Origin: Palsa-504 sp963742795
Lineage (GTDB): Bacteria > Actinomycetota > Actinomycetes > Streptosporangiales > Streptosporangiaceae
Reading direction: 5' to 3'
Assembly (NCBI GenBank): GCA_963742795.1
Contig: CAVUNL010000025.1
Location: 310,001-374,000 of the forward strand
DNA: 64,000 bases
The first letter of the stretch is position 1. Each line of letters opens with the position of its first letter. Made by a program: the position numbers and the translations under genes. Below, piece by piece: positions 1 to 9,284 of the stretch. The notes under the pieces are model-generated. The model saw only the letters and a list, made by a program, of their open reading frames with translations. It did no database searches and was not told the DNA's origin.

Positions 1-91
1 ATCGCGTCGCGTGATTGTCTCACCGTCATGTCCCGCACTGGCGTGGCGCCAGCCTGGCGGATGCGGATGGCGTGGCGGTGCGCTGCGAGCC

Positions 92-125
92 GGGTCCGTT
101 CGGCAGAAAAAGATCTTGTTTCTGG
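92..125 (+). repeat. Dispersed hairpin repeat, copy 1 (half copy)
   Basis: The left arm (GGTCCGTTCGG) and the A-rich loop containing AGATCTT match the complete copies at 28460 and 36380, but the right arm is missing. It lies just 3' of the stop codon of the minus-strand acyl-CoA dehydrogenase gene, the same placement as other copies. Seen by direct comparison within the window; its role (terminator or mobile hairpin) is inferred. Confidence 0.55.
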
Positions 126-130
126 GGACC

Positions 131-1381
131 TTACTCCGGGCCGGCGTAGGTTCCGGCGGTGCCGGGGAACAGGGCCTTGGCGATCTTGAAGTTCGACACG
201 TCGACGGTGGCGTCCATGTGCAGGTACACGGCGGCGTCCCGGAAGTACTTCTCGACCCCGACCTCCAGCATCGCGCCGTAGCCGCCGTGCAGTTCGACGG
301 CGTGCTGGCAGACCTGGAGGATCTCCTGAGAGGCGAACACCTTGACCATGTCGCACAGCCGGCTGGCGTCGGGGCTGTTCTCGTCGACCGCGAGCGCGGC
401 GTACCGGAGCAGGGTGCTGACCGCCTCGAGCTTGGTGGCCATGGCCGCCACGCGGATCGCGACGGCCTGGTGCTTGATCAGGATCCGGCCGCCCTGGACC
501 CGCTGCTGGACGAACGCGGCGGTGTCGTCGAAGGCGGCGATGCCGATGCCCAGGTTCTTCGCGGCCTGGATGATCTTGCCGGGCCGGAAGTAGACGCCCG
601 CCTGGCCCAGCGCGTCGTCGTGGGCCAGGAGGTGGTCCTCGGGCACGCGGCAGTCCTCGAACACGATCTCGCCGTTGTTCATGAAGCGGCCGCCGATGGT
701 CTCGTTGCACCGGGTGACCTGGAGGCCGGGGGTGTCGCGCGGGACCAGGAAGCTGCTCGTGCCCTGCAGCATCCCGGCCGAGCGGTCGGTGTTGGCGTAC
801 ACGACGTACAAGCTGGCGTCGTAGCCGTTGCTGATGAACTGCTTGCGGCCGTCGATGATCCAGTGGCCGTCCGCGTGGACGGCCGTGGTGTCCATGTTCG
901 CCTCGGGCACGTTGTAGGGCAGCCAGCGGTCGGAGGCACCCCGGGGTTCGGTCAGGCAGTGGGCCATCAGGAACTGCGGGTCGGCCATGTAACGGGGGAA
1001 CCAGATGTCCTGCAGGGCCTGCGACGCAAGCGAGCGCAGCAGGACCGAGATCTTCCAGTTCTGGACGAGCTTGTCGGCCAGCCCGGAGTCGCCCCGGGCG
1101 ATCTCGGTCGCGATGATCGAGAACGTCTGCGCCTCGGTGGCCGGGTCCAGCCCCACGCCACCGTACTGCTCCGGGACGCCCAGGCCGCGCAGTCCGGTGC
1201 GGTCCGCCTGGTCGAGGAGTTCGGCGGGCAGCCGCTGATCGGGGTCGAACAGCCACTCACGCTCCCGGTTGGCGGCGATGAACGGCCGGACCACCTCATC
1301 GACGTACCGCCGGCAGGTCTGGCGCATCAGGCGCTGCTCGTCCGAGAGGTACCGGTCCGGCACCTGACCGATCTTGTCCAT
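131..1381 (-). CDS. Acyl-CoA dehydrogenase family protein
   Basis: A 416-residue flavoenzyme expected to oxidise an acyl-CoA thioester at the alpha-beta bond with FAD in the cytoplasm. The helical N-terminal domain carries RGLGVPEQYGG, the middle beta-domain has LTEPRGASD and IDGRKQFISNG, and the C-terminal helical domain has VELHGGYGAMLEVGVEKYFRD, the usual FAD/acyl-binding landmarks. Length is normal for the family. The substrate cannot be told. No obvious operon partner: upstream lies only the tail of a hydrolase gene, downstream a half copy of the dispersed hairpin repeat. The ATG at 1381 gives a complete N-terminal domain. Confidence 0.9.
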   Translation of the reverse strand: MDKIGQVPDRYLSDEQRLMRQTCRRYVDEVVRPFIAANREREWLFDPDQRLPAELLDQADRTGLRGLGVPEQYGGVGLDPATEAQTFSIIATEIARGDSGLADKLVQNWKISVLLRSLASQALQDIWFPRYMADPQFLMAHCLTEPRGASDRWLPYNVPEANMDTTAVHADGHWIIDGRKQFISNGYDASLYVVYANTDRSAGMLQGTSSFLVPRDTPGLQVTRCNETIGGRFMNNGEIVFEDCRVPEDHLLAHDDALGQAGVYFRPGKIIQAAKNLGIGIAAFDDTAAFVQQRVQGGRILIKHQAVAIRVAAMATKLEAVSTLLRYAALAVDENSPDASRLCDMVKVFASQEILQVCQHAVELHGGYGAMLEVGVEKYFRDAAVYLHMDATVDVSNFKIAKALFPGTAGTYAGPE

Positions 1382-1398
1382 GCCACCTCGTCTCGGGG

Positions 1399-1464
1399 CT
1401 AGCTGAGGAAGTCACGCAGGGCGACGATGACCAGGCCCGGCGCCTCTTCGGGCAGGACGTTCTG
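1399..1464 (-). pseudogene. Tail fragment of an alpha/beta hydrolase
   Basis: About 20 codons ending in a stop read NVLPEEAPGLVIVALRDFLS. This matches the C-terminus of the intact hydrolase encoded at 4383-5273 (HFLPEEAPDLVIAALRDFLD), and the DNA is also clearly similar. Nothing of the rest of the gene is present upstream, so only the last helix and part of the catalytic-His loop survive. It sits 17 bp before the acyl-CoA dehydrogenase start and probably records loss of a hydrolase gene that once preceded it. Confidence 0.8.
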
Positions 1465-1624
1465 TCAACGGGACCGGCTCTGACCAGCATAGATGCTACG
1501 TCGGCCCCCCGTTGACAAACTCGACACCAGGACGGCTCAACCCGGGGGTTGAGGCTGGGTATCAACCCGGACTCCCACCCTCGGGCCGACGCCGCGCACG
1601 GGGGCTCGGAGGCACGCTGACGGC

Positions 1625-2164
1625 ATGAACAACATCACCATGTACCTGATCAACGCAAGCCTCATCTTCCTGGTCATCCGCCAGATCCGCGAGCACCCGC
1701 TCGATGCGCGGTCCCTGATGGCCCCGGTGCTCGCTGTGGGCTGCGCCGCGGTGCTGTTCTTGCATTCGGTGCCTGCCGGCGGCAGCGACCTGGTGCTGGA
1801 GGCGGCGTGCGTGCTGGCCGGCGCGGTGATGGGCACGATCGGCGGCCTGGCCACCCGGCTGCGCCTCGGCACCGACGGCCGGCCCCTGGGCCGCGCGGGC
1901 GTTGTGGCGGCCAGCATGTGGGTCGGCGGCGTGGGCGCCCGGCTGGCCTTCGCGGTCGCCGCCAGCAACGGCGCGGGCCCGGCCATCGCCCGGTTCAGCG
2001 TCGCGCACCACATCACCGGCTCGGCGGCCTGGGTGGCGGCGCTGGTGATGATGGCCCTGGCCGACGTGCTGACCCGGCTGGTCGTTATCTACCTGCGCGG
2101 ACGCCGGCTGGCGGCGGCCCCGGCGGCCACCGCCGCTGGCATCCGGGCAGGCGTCCGTGCCTGA
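1625..2164 (+). CDS. Multi-pass membrane protein upstream of two-component system
   Basis: A 179-residue protein with about five hydrophobic segments (residues near 5-20, 36-50, 58-75, 95-110 and 130-160). It resembles small DUF1453/CcdC-like membrane proteins of actinomycetes, which have no firm function. A purine-rich site (GGAGG) precedes the ATG. Its stop overlaps the start of the histidine kinase gene by 8 bp, so the three genes are probably co-transcribed and the protein may belong to the sensory unit. That link rests on context only. Confidence 0.75.
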   Translation: MNNITMYLINASLIFLVIRQIREHPLDARSLMAPVLAVGCAAVLFLHSVPAGGSDLVLEAACVLAGAVMGTIGGLATRLRLGTDGRPLGRAGVVAASMWVGGVGARLAFAVAASNGAGPAIARFSVAHHITGSAAWVAALVMMALADVLTRLVVIYLRGRRLAAAPAATAAGIRAGVRA

Positions 2165-3500
2165 TCTGGAATCACGGCCCGCCGAGGTCCACACTGTGTC
2201 TGTGAAGGCACGGCTGGCCGTGGCGGGCCGTCGTCATGGCGCCGCACGGCCTGGTCCGCCCCCGGCGCCGGACGGCGAGCACACCTCGGACCGGGTGGCG
2301 GAAGCGCGGTCTCGCGCCCGCGACCGCGGCGACCGGCAGCGGCAGGCGCTGCGGCCGCTGGGCGTGGTGTTCCTGGCGGTGGTGGTGACCGCGAGCGCGC
2401 AGGCTCATCCCGTGCCGGGCCTGCGCGGCGCCGGCCTGGCGGTGGCCGTCGTGCTGGCGGTGTACGCCGTCTCGGTCGCGGTCGCGGTCAGCGTCGGCTG
2501 GGCCCACCGCGGCCCGGCCGCCCAGGCCGCGGTCATCGGGCTGATCGGCGGCTGCGGGGTGGCGCTGGCTATATTGCAGCGGCACGGCCCGGTCGAGATA
2601 GCGGCCAGCCTGGGAGTGTGGATCGCCGCGGTCAGGCTGCCGGCCGTCCCGGCCGCCGTCGCCGCCGGGGCGATCACGACCGCGCTCGCCGTGGCGGTCG
2701 GCCTGACCGGGCAGCCCGCCGCCCAGTCGGCCATCACCGCGGTGCTGCTGTGCCTGCTGCTCGCGGTGACGGGCCAGTTCATCCGGCGCGGCCGGCAGAG
2801 CCAGGACCGCACCGAGCTGCTGCTGGCCCAGCTCCAGGACGCGCGGGAGGCCGAGGCCGCCGCGGCCGCCCTGGCCGAACGCGGCCGCATCGCCGGCGAG
2901 CTGCACGACGTGCTCGCCCACTCCCTGTCCGGCCTGGCCATCCAGCTTCAGGGCGCCCGCAAGCTCGCCGTCCGCGAAGCGGTCAGCGGCACCCTGCGCG
3001 CCGCCATCGACCGATCAGCCGAACTGACCAAGGCCGGGCTGGCCGACGCCCGGCAAGCCGTCAGCGCTCTGCGCGGCGAGCAGCTGCCCACCCTGGCCCA
3101 GCTGGGTGCCCTGGTGGAAGATTTCCGCCGCGACACCGGGGCCGACGCCACCTTGCGGATCGACGGGACGAGCCGGCCGCTGCCCGCCGAGGCCAGCCTG
3201 GCCTTGTTCCGCGGCGCCCAGGAGGCGCTGACCAACATCACCCGCTACGCGCCCGGCGCCACCACCGCCGTCACCGTAAGCTATCAGGCGGACCGCACGC
3301 TGGTCACCATCGAGGATCACGTCTGCTCACCCGGGGCCGGTCCCGGCACGGCCCCGCCGGCCCGGGCCGGGCTGCTGGCCGGCGCGGGCGGCGGACACGG
3401 CCTGGCCGCGATGCGTGAGCGAGCCCAGCGGGCGGGCGGCACCGCCCGGGCCGGACCGACCGCCGGCGGATGGCTGGTCGAGCTCGAGGTGCCCGGATGA
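2157..3500 (+). CDS. Sensor histidine kinase (NarL/DesK type)
   Basis: A 447-residue membrane sensor kinase. About five hydrophobic segments lie between residues 60 and 205, then a HisKA_3 dimerisation helix with the phosphoaccepting His near residue 250 (GELHDVLAHSLSGLA), then a HATPase_c domain with the N-box EALTNITRYA and a GGGHGLAAMRERA G-box. It should phosphorylate the response regulator whose ATG overlaps its stop. The GTG at 2157 overlaps the previous gene; in-frame GTGs at 2196 and 2202 are alternatives that lose only a charged N-terminus. The signal is unknown. Confidence 0.88.
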   Translation: MPDLESRPAEVHTVSVKARLAVAGRRHGAARPGPPPAPDGEHTSDRVAEARSRARDRGDRQRQALRPLGVVFLAVVVTASAQAHPVPGLRGAGLAVAVVLAVYAVSVAVAVSVGWAHRGPAAQAAVIGLIGGCGVALAILQRHGPVEIAASLGVWIAAVRLPAVPAAVAAGAITTALAVAVGLTGQPAAQSAITAVLLCLLLAVTGQFIRRGRQSQDRTELLLAQLQDAREAEAAAAALAERGRIAGELHDVLAHSLSGLAIQLQGARKLAVREAVSGTLRAAIDRSAELTKAGLADARQAVSALRGEQLPTLAQLGALVEDFRRDTGADATLRIDGTSRPLPAEASLALFRGAQEALTNITRYAPGATTAVTVSYQADRTLVTIEDHVCSPGAGPGTAPPARAGLLAGAGGGHGLAAMRERAQRAGGTARAGPTAGGWLVELEVPG

Positions 3501-4193
3501 CCGGCGCGCCCGGGCCGGGCCCGATCCGGGTCCTGATCGCCGACGACCAGCGAGTCGTCCGGGACGGGCTGGCCATGCTGGTGGGGCTCATCGACGGCGT
3601 GGAGGTCGTGGGCACGGCCTGCGACGGAGCCGAAGCGGTGCGCCTGGCCGAGGATCACCGCCCCGACGTGGTCCTGATGGACCTGCGCATGCCGGGCACC
3701 GACGGCATCGCCGCCACCGCGGAGCTACGCCAGCGGCTGCCGGCCACCCGGGTCCTGGTCCTGACGACCTACGCGGACGAGGACGCGATCGTGCCCGCCC
3801 TGCAGGCCGGAGCCCGGGGTTACCTGACCAAGGACGCCAGCGCCGAGCAGATCGAGGCCGCGATCCACGCGGTCCACGCCGGGCAGACCCATCTCGACCC
3901 CGCCGTGCAGGAACGCCTGGTGACCGCGGTTCTCAGCCGCGCCCCGGCCGCCGGGCCAGCCGTTCCCGGCCCGGGGCGAAAGCCGCCGGACGGGCTCACC
4001 GCCCGCGAGGCCGAGGTGCTCACCCTGCTCGCCGGCGGGGCTGAGCAACGCCGAGATCGGCAAGCGCCTCTACCTCAGCAACGCCACGGTCAAGACCCAC
4101 ATCAACCGGATCTTCGCCAAGACCGGCGCCCGCGACCGGGCCCAGGCCGTCAGGTACGCCTACCAGCACGGCCTGGCGACCCCGGTTCAGTGA
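3497..4193 (+). pseudogene. NarL-family response regulator with a +1 frameshift
   Basis: The receiver domain is intact (IRVLIADDQRVVRDGL, phospho-Asp in VVLMDLRMPG, Lys in YLTKDA). The LuxR helix-turn-helix begins normally (LTAREAEVLTLLAGG) but one extra G in a run near 4036 shifts the frame. Removing it restores LSNAEIGKRLYLSNATVK and a normal end at 4193. As written, the ORF runs on to 4270 with an unrelated Arg/Gln-rich tail and no DNA-binding helix. The start at 3497 overlaps the kinase stop in an ATGA. Either a real loss of output or a homopolymer sequencing error. Confidence 0.85.
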
Positions 4194-4382
4194 CACAGTG
4201 CCGTCTGCAGGTGCGAACGTTTAGCCTGCGGACTCGAAGCGGAGCTGTACGCGCTGAGAGACAAGCTTGACACTGTGGCGCTGGAGCAGGAGACAGCGCA
4301 ACAGCGGTAACACGACGGAACCCCTAGGCGGGCGTGCTTAAGGGTTTTCTTCGCCGGGCTGGCTGTTCTGCCAGGTACTCGG

Positions 4383-5273
4383 CTAGTCGAGGAAGTCGCG
4401 TAGGGCGGCGATGACCAGGTCGGGTGCTTCTTCGGGCAGGAAGTGACCGGTGGGCAGCGCGGTGCCGCGGATGTCGGTAGCGTACTGCCGCCAGACGCCG
4501 AGCGCGTCGTAGCCGCGGCCGACGAAGGCCTGCGTCCCCCACAGGGCCAGGACCGGGCACTCGATCCGCTGCCCGGCGGCGAAGCTCTCATCGTCGTGGA
4601 CCAGGTCGGTGCTGGCCGCCGCGCGGTAGTCGGCGCACGAGCCCGCGATCGTGCCGGGGTCGGCGAAGCAGCGGACGTAGTCGTCCATGATGTGCGGCTC
4701 GATGCTCGCGCCCGGGCCCAGCAGCGGGCCGATCAGGGACCGGACCCAGAAGCCGGGGTCGGCGGCGATCAGGTGCTCAGGGATGTCGTTCGGCGCGGTC
4801 AGGAAGAACCAGTGGTAGTACGCCGTGGCCATGGCCCGGGTGACGTTGCCGAACACGTGCCGGGTCGGCACGATGTCCAGGACCGCCAGCCGGGTTACGG
4901 CGCCGGGATGGTCCAGCACCAGCCGGTGCGCCACCCGGGCGCCCCGGTCGTGGCCGACCAGCTCGAACTCGCCGAAGCCGAGCTGGCGCATGAGCCCGAC
5001 CTGGTCGCGGGCCATGGACCGCTTGGCGTAGACCAGCTGGGCGGCGTCCGGGGCGGGCTTGCCGGAGTCGCCGTAGCCGCGCAGGTCGGCCGCCACCACC
5101 GTATGGTCCTCGGCCAGGACGGGCGCGACGTGGCGCCACATGAGGTGATTCTCGGGATAGCCGTGCAGGAGCAGCAGGGGCGGGCCCGACCCTCGGACGG
5201 CGCAGTTGATCGTGACGCCCTCGACGTCCATCTGCCGGTACTCAAAGCCAGCCAGTCGCGGCGGTTCGGTCAT
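4383..5273 (-). CDS. Alpha/beta hydrolase, fluoroacetate dehalogenase type
   Basis: A 296-residue hydrolase with HGYPE (oxyanion hole), the nucleophile elbow GHDRGARV in which Asp replaces Ser, and the catalytic His in PTGHFLPEEAP. The Asp-Arg-x-x-Arg pattern, a later HW pair (YYHWFFL) and a downstream Tyr match the carboxylate- and halide-binding set known for haloacetate dehalogenases; some relatives act as epoxide hydrolases instead. The inner ATG at 5273 is preferred because homology starts there. Monocistronic. A 19-bp stretch upstream (5309-5327) recurs inverted at 50153-50171. Confidence 0.88.
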   Translation of the reverse strand: MTEPPRLAGFEYRQMDVEGVTINCAVRGSGPPLLLLHGYPENHLMWRHVAPVLAEDHTVVAADLRGYGDSGKPAPDAAQLVYAKRSMARDQVGLMRQLGFGEFELVGHDRGARVAHRLVLDHPGAVTRLAVLDIVPTRHVFGNVTRAMATAYYHWFFLTAPNDIPEHLIAADPGFWVRSLIGPLLGPGASIEPHIMDDYVRCFADPGTIAGSCADYRAAASTDLVHDDESFAAGQRIECPVLALWGTQAFVGRGYDALGVWRQYATDIRGTALPTGHFLPEEAPDLVIAALRDFLD

Positions 5274-5350
5274 GATCAATATGGTCTCAGCCGCGCTGGT
5301 ACGGAAGTGGTCGATGGGCCGTTGTACTGGAAAAGAGCAGGTACGGTGCG

Positions 5351-5563
5351 TCATCGACCAGGTCGGGAGGGGCTAGCGGGCGGGGGTCGGGGTGGGGGTG
5401 GGGTGCTCTTGGTGAGGGCGGCGACTAGGCGGCGGGTGAGGGCCGGGATGCGGGGGGCGGGGCGGCCTCGCTCGGCGCGCGGCTGGCGCTGGCGGGCGGC
5501 GGCGAGCATCTCGTGGTGGTGGTCGCGGGCGAGCTGGCCGATGCGGTCCGGGCTGCTGTACAT
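5351..5563 (-). CDS. Small basic hypothetical protein
   Basis: A 70-residue Arg/His/Pro-rich protein beginning MYSSPDRIGQLARDHHHEML and ending in a Pro-rich tail. Short proteins with a similar D-R-I/H-hydrophobic start are common in actinomycetes and have no known role. A good ribosome-binding sequence (GAGGGA) precedes the ATG at 5563, which argues for a real gene. The reading frame overlaps the unused 5' extension of the hydrolase gene by a few bases. Confidence 0.5.
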   Translation of the reverse strand: MYSSPDRIGQLARDHHHEMLAAARQRQPRAERGRPAPRIPALTRRLVAALTKSTPPPPRPPPASPSRPGR

Positions 5564-5698
5564 GGTTCCCTCGTCTCCTGAGCTGGAATGTCCCACTGCC
5601 GCCAGCATGCCGGGCGGCGCGGCGAGGGTCAGTCACCCGGCAGACAGGACATCTGTCACCTTGGCGACACTTCCGGAGGTGGCTCGTATGCTGGCGGC

Positions 5699-6088
5699 GT
5701 GCACCTCGGCCTCATCGCCATCGTGGTCAGCGAGTACGACCCGGCCATCCGCTTCTTCGTGGACGTGCTGGGCTTCGAGCTGGCGGAGGACTCCCCGGCC
5801 CTGACCAACGACGGGCGGCCCAAGCGGTGGGTGGTGGTCCGGCCGCCGGGAGCGGCGACCGGCCTGCTGCTGGCGCGGGCGGACGGAGACGATCAGGCCG
5901 CGGTCATCGGGAAACAGGCCGCCGACCGGGTGGGTTTCTTCCTGCAGGTCGAGGACTTCGGCGCCGCCTACGAGCGGATGCAGGCCGCGGGGGTGCGGTT
6001 CCTGGGCCCGCCGCGTTCCGAACCGTACGGCCGGGTCACCGTGTTCCTCGACCTCGCCGGCAACAAGTGGGACCTCATCGGCCCGTAG
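5699..6088 (+). CDS. VOC (glyoxalase/bleomycin resistance) superfamily protein
   Basis: About 129 residues with the paired beta-alpha-beta-beta-beta fold: an N-terminal half starting HLGLIAIVVSEYDPAIRFFV and a C-terminal half with GFFLQVEDFGAAYERM and FLDLAGNKWDLIGP. Such proteins bind a metal and act as isomerases, lyases, dioxygenases or drug-binding proteins; the substrate is not predictable. The GTG at 5699 is chosen because the fold starts there; an in-frame start at 5588 would add a non-homologous extension. Confidence 0.82.
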   Translation: MHLGLIAIVVSEYDPAIRFFVDVLGFELAEDSPALTNDGRPKRWVVVRPPGAATGLLLARADGDDQAAVIGKQAADRVGFFLQVEDFGAAYERMQAAGVRFLGPPRSEPYGRVTVFLDLAGNKWDLIGP

Positions 6089-6195
6089 GGCGGACCCGCT
6101 GGTAGCGGACGGGGATGGCGATGGTTTCGTTGAGGGTACTGGAGTGCCTGGTGGCCACCAAGTGATCGGACTCATTAGGAGCGTGTCCGGCTAAC

Positions 6196-7884
6196 GTGAC
6201 GTCCGTGCTGCTGTCGGTGAACGTGGGCCTGCCGCGTGATGTGTCCTGGCAGGGCCAGACGGTCCATACCGGGGTGTGGAAGTACCCGGTGGACGGGCCG
6301 GCCATGGTCCGCCGGCTCAACATCGACGGCGACGGCCAAGGGCGACACCAACGGGCACGGCGGCGAGCAGCGGGCCGTGCTGGTGTACCAGGCCAGTCCT
6401 ACCGCCACTGGGAGCAGTACTTCGGCCGCGACACTTGAGCCACGGAACGTTCGGAGAAAATTTTACGGTGACCGGCCTGGCCGACGACGAGGTCTGTATC
6501 GGCGACCGGTACCGGATCGGCGAGGCGGAATTCGAGGTCACCCAGCCGCGGGTCACCTGCTACCGGGTCGGACTGCGGCTGGGTGAGCCCCAGATGCCCG
6601 CGCTGCTGGTCAGCCACCACCGGCCCGGGTTCTACATGCGGGTCATCGCGCGAGGGCCGAGGTGCGGGCCGGGGACCAGATCGTCAAGACCAGGACCGGA
6701 CCCGGCGCGCTGAGCGTGGCCGAGACCGACGCGCTGCTGTACCTGCCGGGCCGCGACGTGGCCAAGCTGCGCCTGGCCACCACGATCCCGGCGCTGAGCC
6801 CGGGCTGGCAGGGGTCGTTCCGGGAACTTCTGGAAGCCGGGTCTGATCAGGCTGAGCCGGCCTGGGCCGGGTTCCGGCCGCTGCGGGTGGACCGAGGTGG
6901 TCGCGGAGAGCACGACGGTGACGTCGATCTACCTGGCGGCGCCGGACGGGAGCCCGCTGCCGGCCGCGAAGGCCGGGCAGTACCTGACCCTGCGGGTCGC
7001 CGGCGCCGGGCAGCCCGCGCCGGTGCGCAGCTACTCGCTGTCCTCGGCACCCGGCGCCAGCACCTACCGGATCAGCGTCAAGGCAGGAACCGAACGGCGC
7101 GGCCAGCAGCTACCTGGACCGCGAGGTGCGACCCGGGGCGACGCTCGAGAGGCCGCGGCGCCGCGCGGCGACTTCGTGCTGGACGACGGCACCGGCCGGT
7201 ACTGCTGCTGTCGGCCGGGATCGGGGTCACGCCGGTCCTGGCCATGCTGCACGCGCTGGCCGCCGCGGGCAGCACGCGGGAGGTCTGGTGGGTGCACAGC
7301 GCGCGCAGGCGGCAGGAGTTCCGGCTGGCCGCCGAGGCGCACGCGCTGCTGGCCGGGCTGCCGCACGCCCACGAGCACGTGTGCTACAGCCAGGAACAGG
7401 GGCGGCTGAACCAGGACCAGGCTGAGCCGCGCTGGGCGTGCCGGCCGACGCGAGCGCGTACCTGTGCGGGCCGGACGCGTTCATGGCCGACATGCGGCAG
7501 GCCCTGACCGCGCTCGGGATCGGGGCCGACCGGATCCGCACCGAGCTGTTCGGGGCGCTGCCCTCGATCACCCCCGGGATCACCGGGCAGGCCCAGCAGG
7601 CGCCGCACCAGCCGGACGGGCCGGCCGGACCGGTCCGCTGGTGACGTTCGCGCGCAGCGGGATCGCCGCGGCTTCGGCCGGGCCGGCGCAGCGTGCTGGA
7701 GCTGGCCGACGCGTGTGACGTGCCGAGCCGGTGGAGCTGCCGGGCCGGGGTCTGCCACACCTGCATCACGCCGCTGCTGTCCGGCCAGGTCCGGTACGCC
7801 CCGGACCCGCTGGAGCCGCCGGCCGACGGACAGGTGCTCATATGCTGCGCTCAGCCCGACACCGACATCGTCCTGGACATGTGA
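6196..7884 (+). pseudogene. MOSC-FAD-NAD-2Fe2S fused oxidoreductase broken by multiple indels
   Basis: Pieces in all three forward frames spell one protein of about 560 residues. A MOSC domain (VNVGLPRDVSWQG, GHGGEQRAVLVY, HGTFGENFTVTGL, QPRVTCYRV) is followed by an FAD domain (RSYSLSSAPG), an NAD domain (LSAGIGVTPVLAML, YLCGPDAFM) and a plant-type ferredoxin domain (SCRAGVCHTC with a later Cys). At least nine small indels near 6340, 6395, 6430, 6655, 6890, 7082, 7150, 7200, 7420-7430 and 7640 break the frame, while key motifs are unchanged. Intact relatives pass electrons from NAD(P)H through flavin and the cluster. It ends 3 bp before the monooxygenase gene, so it was probably its reductase partner. 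Confidence 0.85.
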
Positions 7885-7887
7885 GGA

Positions 7888-9219
7888 TTGACGTTGCCTC
7901 CTGAGCGCCGCTACCTGAACCTGAACGCGTACCTGCGCAACTCCGGATACCACGAGGCCGCCTGGCGGGTCTCGCCCGCGGACCCGGCCAGCGTGCTGGA
8001 CCCGGCCTACTACATCGAGCTGGCGCGGACGGCCGAACGCGGCGTGCTCGACTCGATCTTCCTGCCTGACAGCCCCGGGGTGGCCGAACTCCGCGCCGAG
8101 TACCTGCCCGACGCCGGGCTGGACCCGCTGCAGCTGCTCTCCTCGGTGGCCACCGCCACCGAGCAGGTCGGGCTGATCGCCACCGTGTCCACCACCTACA
8201 GCTACCCGTGGGACGTGGCCCGGCGCCTGGCCACGCTGGACTTCCTCAGCCACGGACGAGCGGGCTGGAACATCGTCACCACCGCCGAGCCCGCCGCCGC
8301 GGGCAACTTCGGCGACCAGCCGCACCCCCCGGCCGCGGACCGGTACGAGCGGGCCCGTGAATACGTCGAGGTCGTGCTCGAGCTCTGGGACGCCTGGGCA
8401 GACGACGCCGCGGTCAGGTCCCGGCCGACCGGCCAGTGGGCCGACCCGGCCAGGCTGCACCCGCCCCGGCACCACGGCAAGTACTTCGACGTCGCCGGCT
8501 ATCTGCCGTTCCCGCGCTCGCCGCAGGGCCACCCGTTCCTGACCCAGGCCGGCTCGTCGCCGCCGGGCGTGGCGCTGGCCGCCAGGTACGCCGACGCGGT
8601 GTTCGCGCCGGCCGCCGACATCGCCGCCGGGGTCGCGTTCCGGCAGAACCTGCGGGCCCAGGCCGCCGGATACGGCCGCGACCCGGACCAGGTCCGGGTC
8701 CTGCCCGGCCTGCCCTTCCTCATCGCGGGGACCGAGGCCGAGGCCGCCTCGCTGAAGGGCGAACTGGAGGCGGCGGCCAGCGGCGAGTTCCGCTGGCGCA
8801 ACGCGGCCCACCTGGCCGGGCTGGACTACACCACCATCGACCCCGACGCGCCGTTCCCGCCGGAGCTGCTGGCCAGCGCGCCCAAGACCAGCTTCGGCGG
8901 CGCCATCTACACGATGGCGGCCGAAGAACCGGGCGCCACGTTCCGGGCCGTGGCCCAGCGGCTGTCCGCGCTGCCCGGCGGACTCGATTTCACCGGCACG
9001 CCGGAGGGCCTGGCCCGGCTCATGACCGACTGGTTCCAGGCCGGCGCCGCCGACGGGTTCACCATCATGCCCAACGTGCTGCCCGGCCAGCTGACCGCGT
9101 TCGTCGACCACGTGGTCCCCATCCTGCAACGCAACGGCGCCGCCCGCACCGAGTACACCGGGACCACCCTGCGCGACCACGTAGGCCTGCCCCGGCCGGC
9201 CGCGGCGTGGGCTCCTTGA
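7888..9219 (+). CDS. NtaA/SnaA/DszA-type flavin-dependent monooxygenase
   Basis: A 443-residue LLM-class monooxygenase (bacterial luciferase fold) that uses reduced FMN supplied by a separate reductase. Family landmarks include LNAYLRNSGYHEAAWR at the N-terminus, STTYSYPWDVARRLATLD, GRAGWNIVTT, the insertion with HHGKYFDVAGYL, and QAGSSPPGVALAA. Members oxidise nitrilotriacetate, EDTA, dibenzothiophene or long alkanes; the substrate here is unknown. It follows the broken reductase gene after 3 bp, with a TTG start at 7888; a second TTG lies 6 bp further on. Without the reductase it would need another source of FMNH2. Confidence 0.88.
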   Translation: MTLPPERRYLNLNAYLRNSGYHEAAWRVSPADPASVLDPAYYIELARTAERGVLDSIFLPDSPGVAELRAEYLPDAGLDPLQLLSSVATATEQVGLIATVSTTYSYPWDVARRLATLDFLSHGRAGWNIVTTAEPAAAGNFGDQPHPPAADRYERAREYVEVVLELWDAWADDAAVRSRPTGQWADPARLHPPRHHGKYFDVAGYLPFPRSPQGHPFLTQAGSSPPGVALAARYADAVFAPAADIAAGVAFRQNLRAQAAGYGRDPDQVRVLPGLPFLIAGTEAEAASLKGELEAAASGEFRWRNAAHLAGLDYTTIDPDAPFPPELLASAPKTSFGGAIYTMAAEEPGATFRAVAQRLSALPGGLDFTGTPEGLARLMTDWFQAGAADGFTIMPNVLPGQLTAFVDHVVPILQRNGAARTEYTGTTLRDHVGLPRPAAAWAP

Positions 9220-9284
9220 CGCGCCGCAGGGCCCCGTCACGCGGAGCAGTTTACGTCGGCCGTCCGGTCCGTTACGGTCGTGAC

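Noticed and set aside
4194..4382. Possible small gene between the response regulator and the hydrolase gene
   Set aside because: Only readthrough of the frameshifted regulator occurs here; no start, ribosome-binding site or conserved text was seen.
7384..9240. A 618-codon minus-strand frame opposite the flavin monooxygenase
   Set aside because: Low-complexity Gly/Arg/Val composition and full overlap with a conserved gene show it is a GC shadow.
8436..9284. A 280-residue N-terminal extension of the acyl-CoA ligase
   Set aside because: It overlaps the monooxygenase gene in another frame and has no family homology; the ligase starts at 9285 or 9297.
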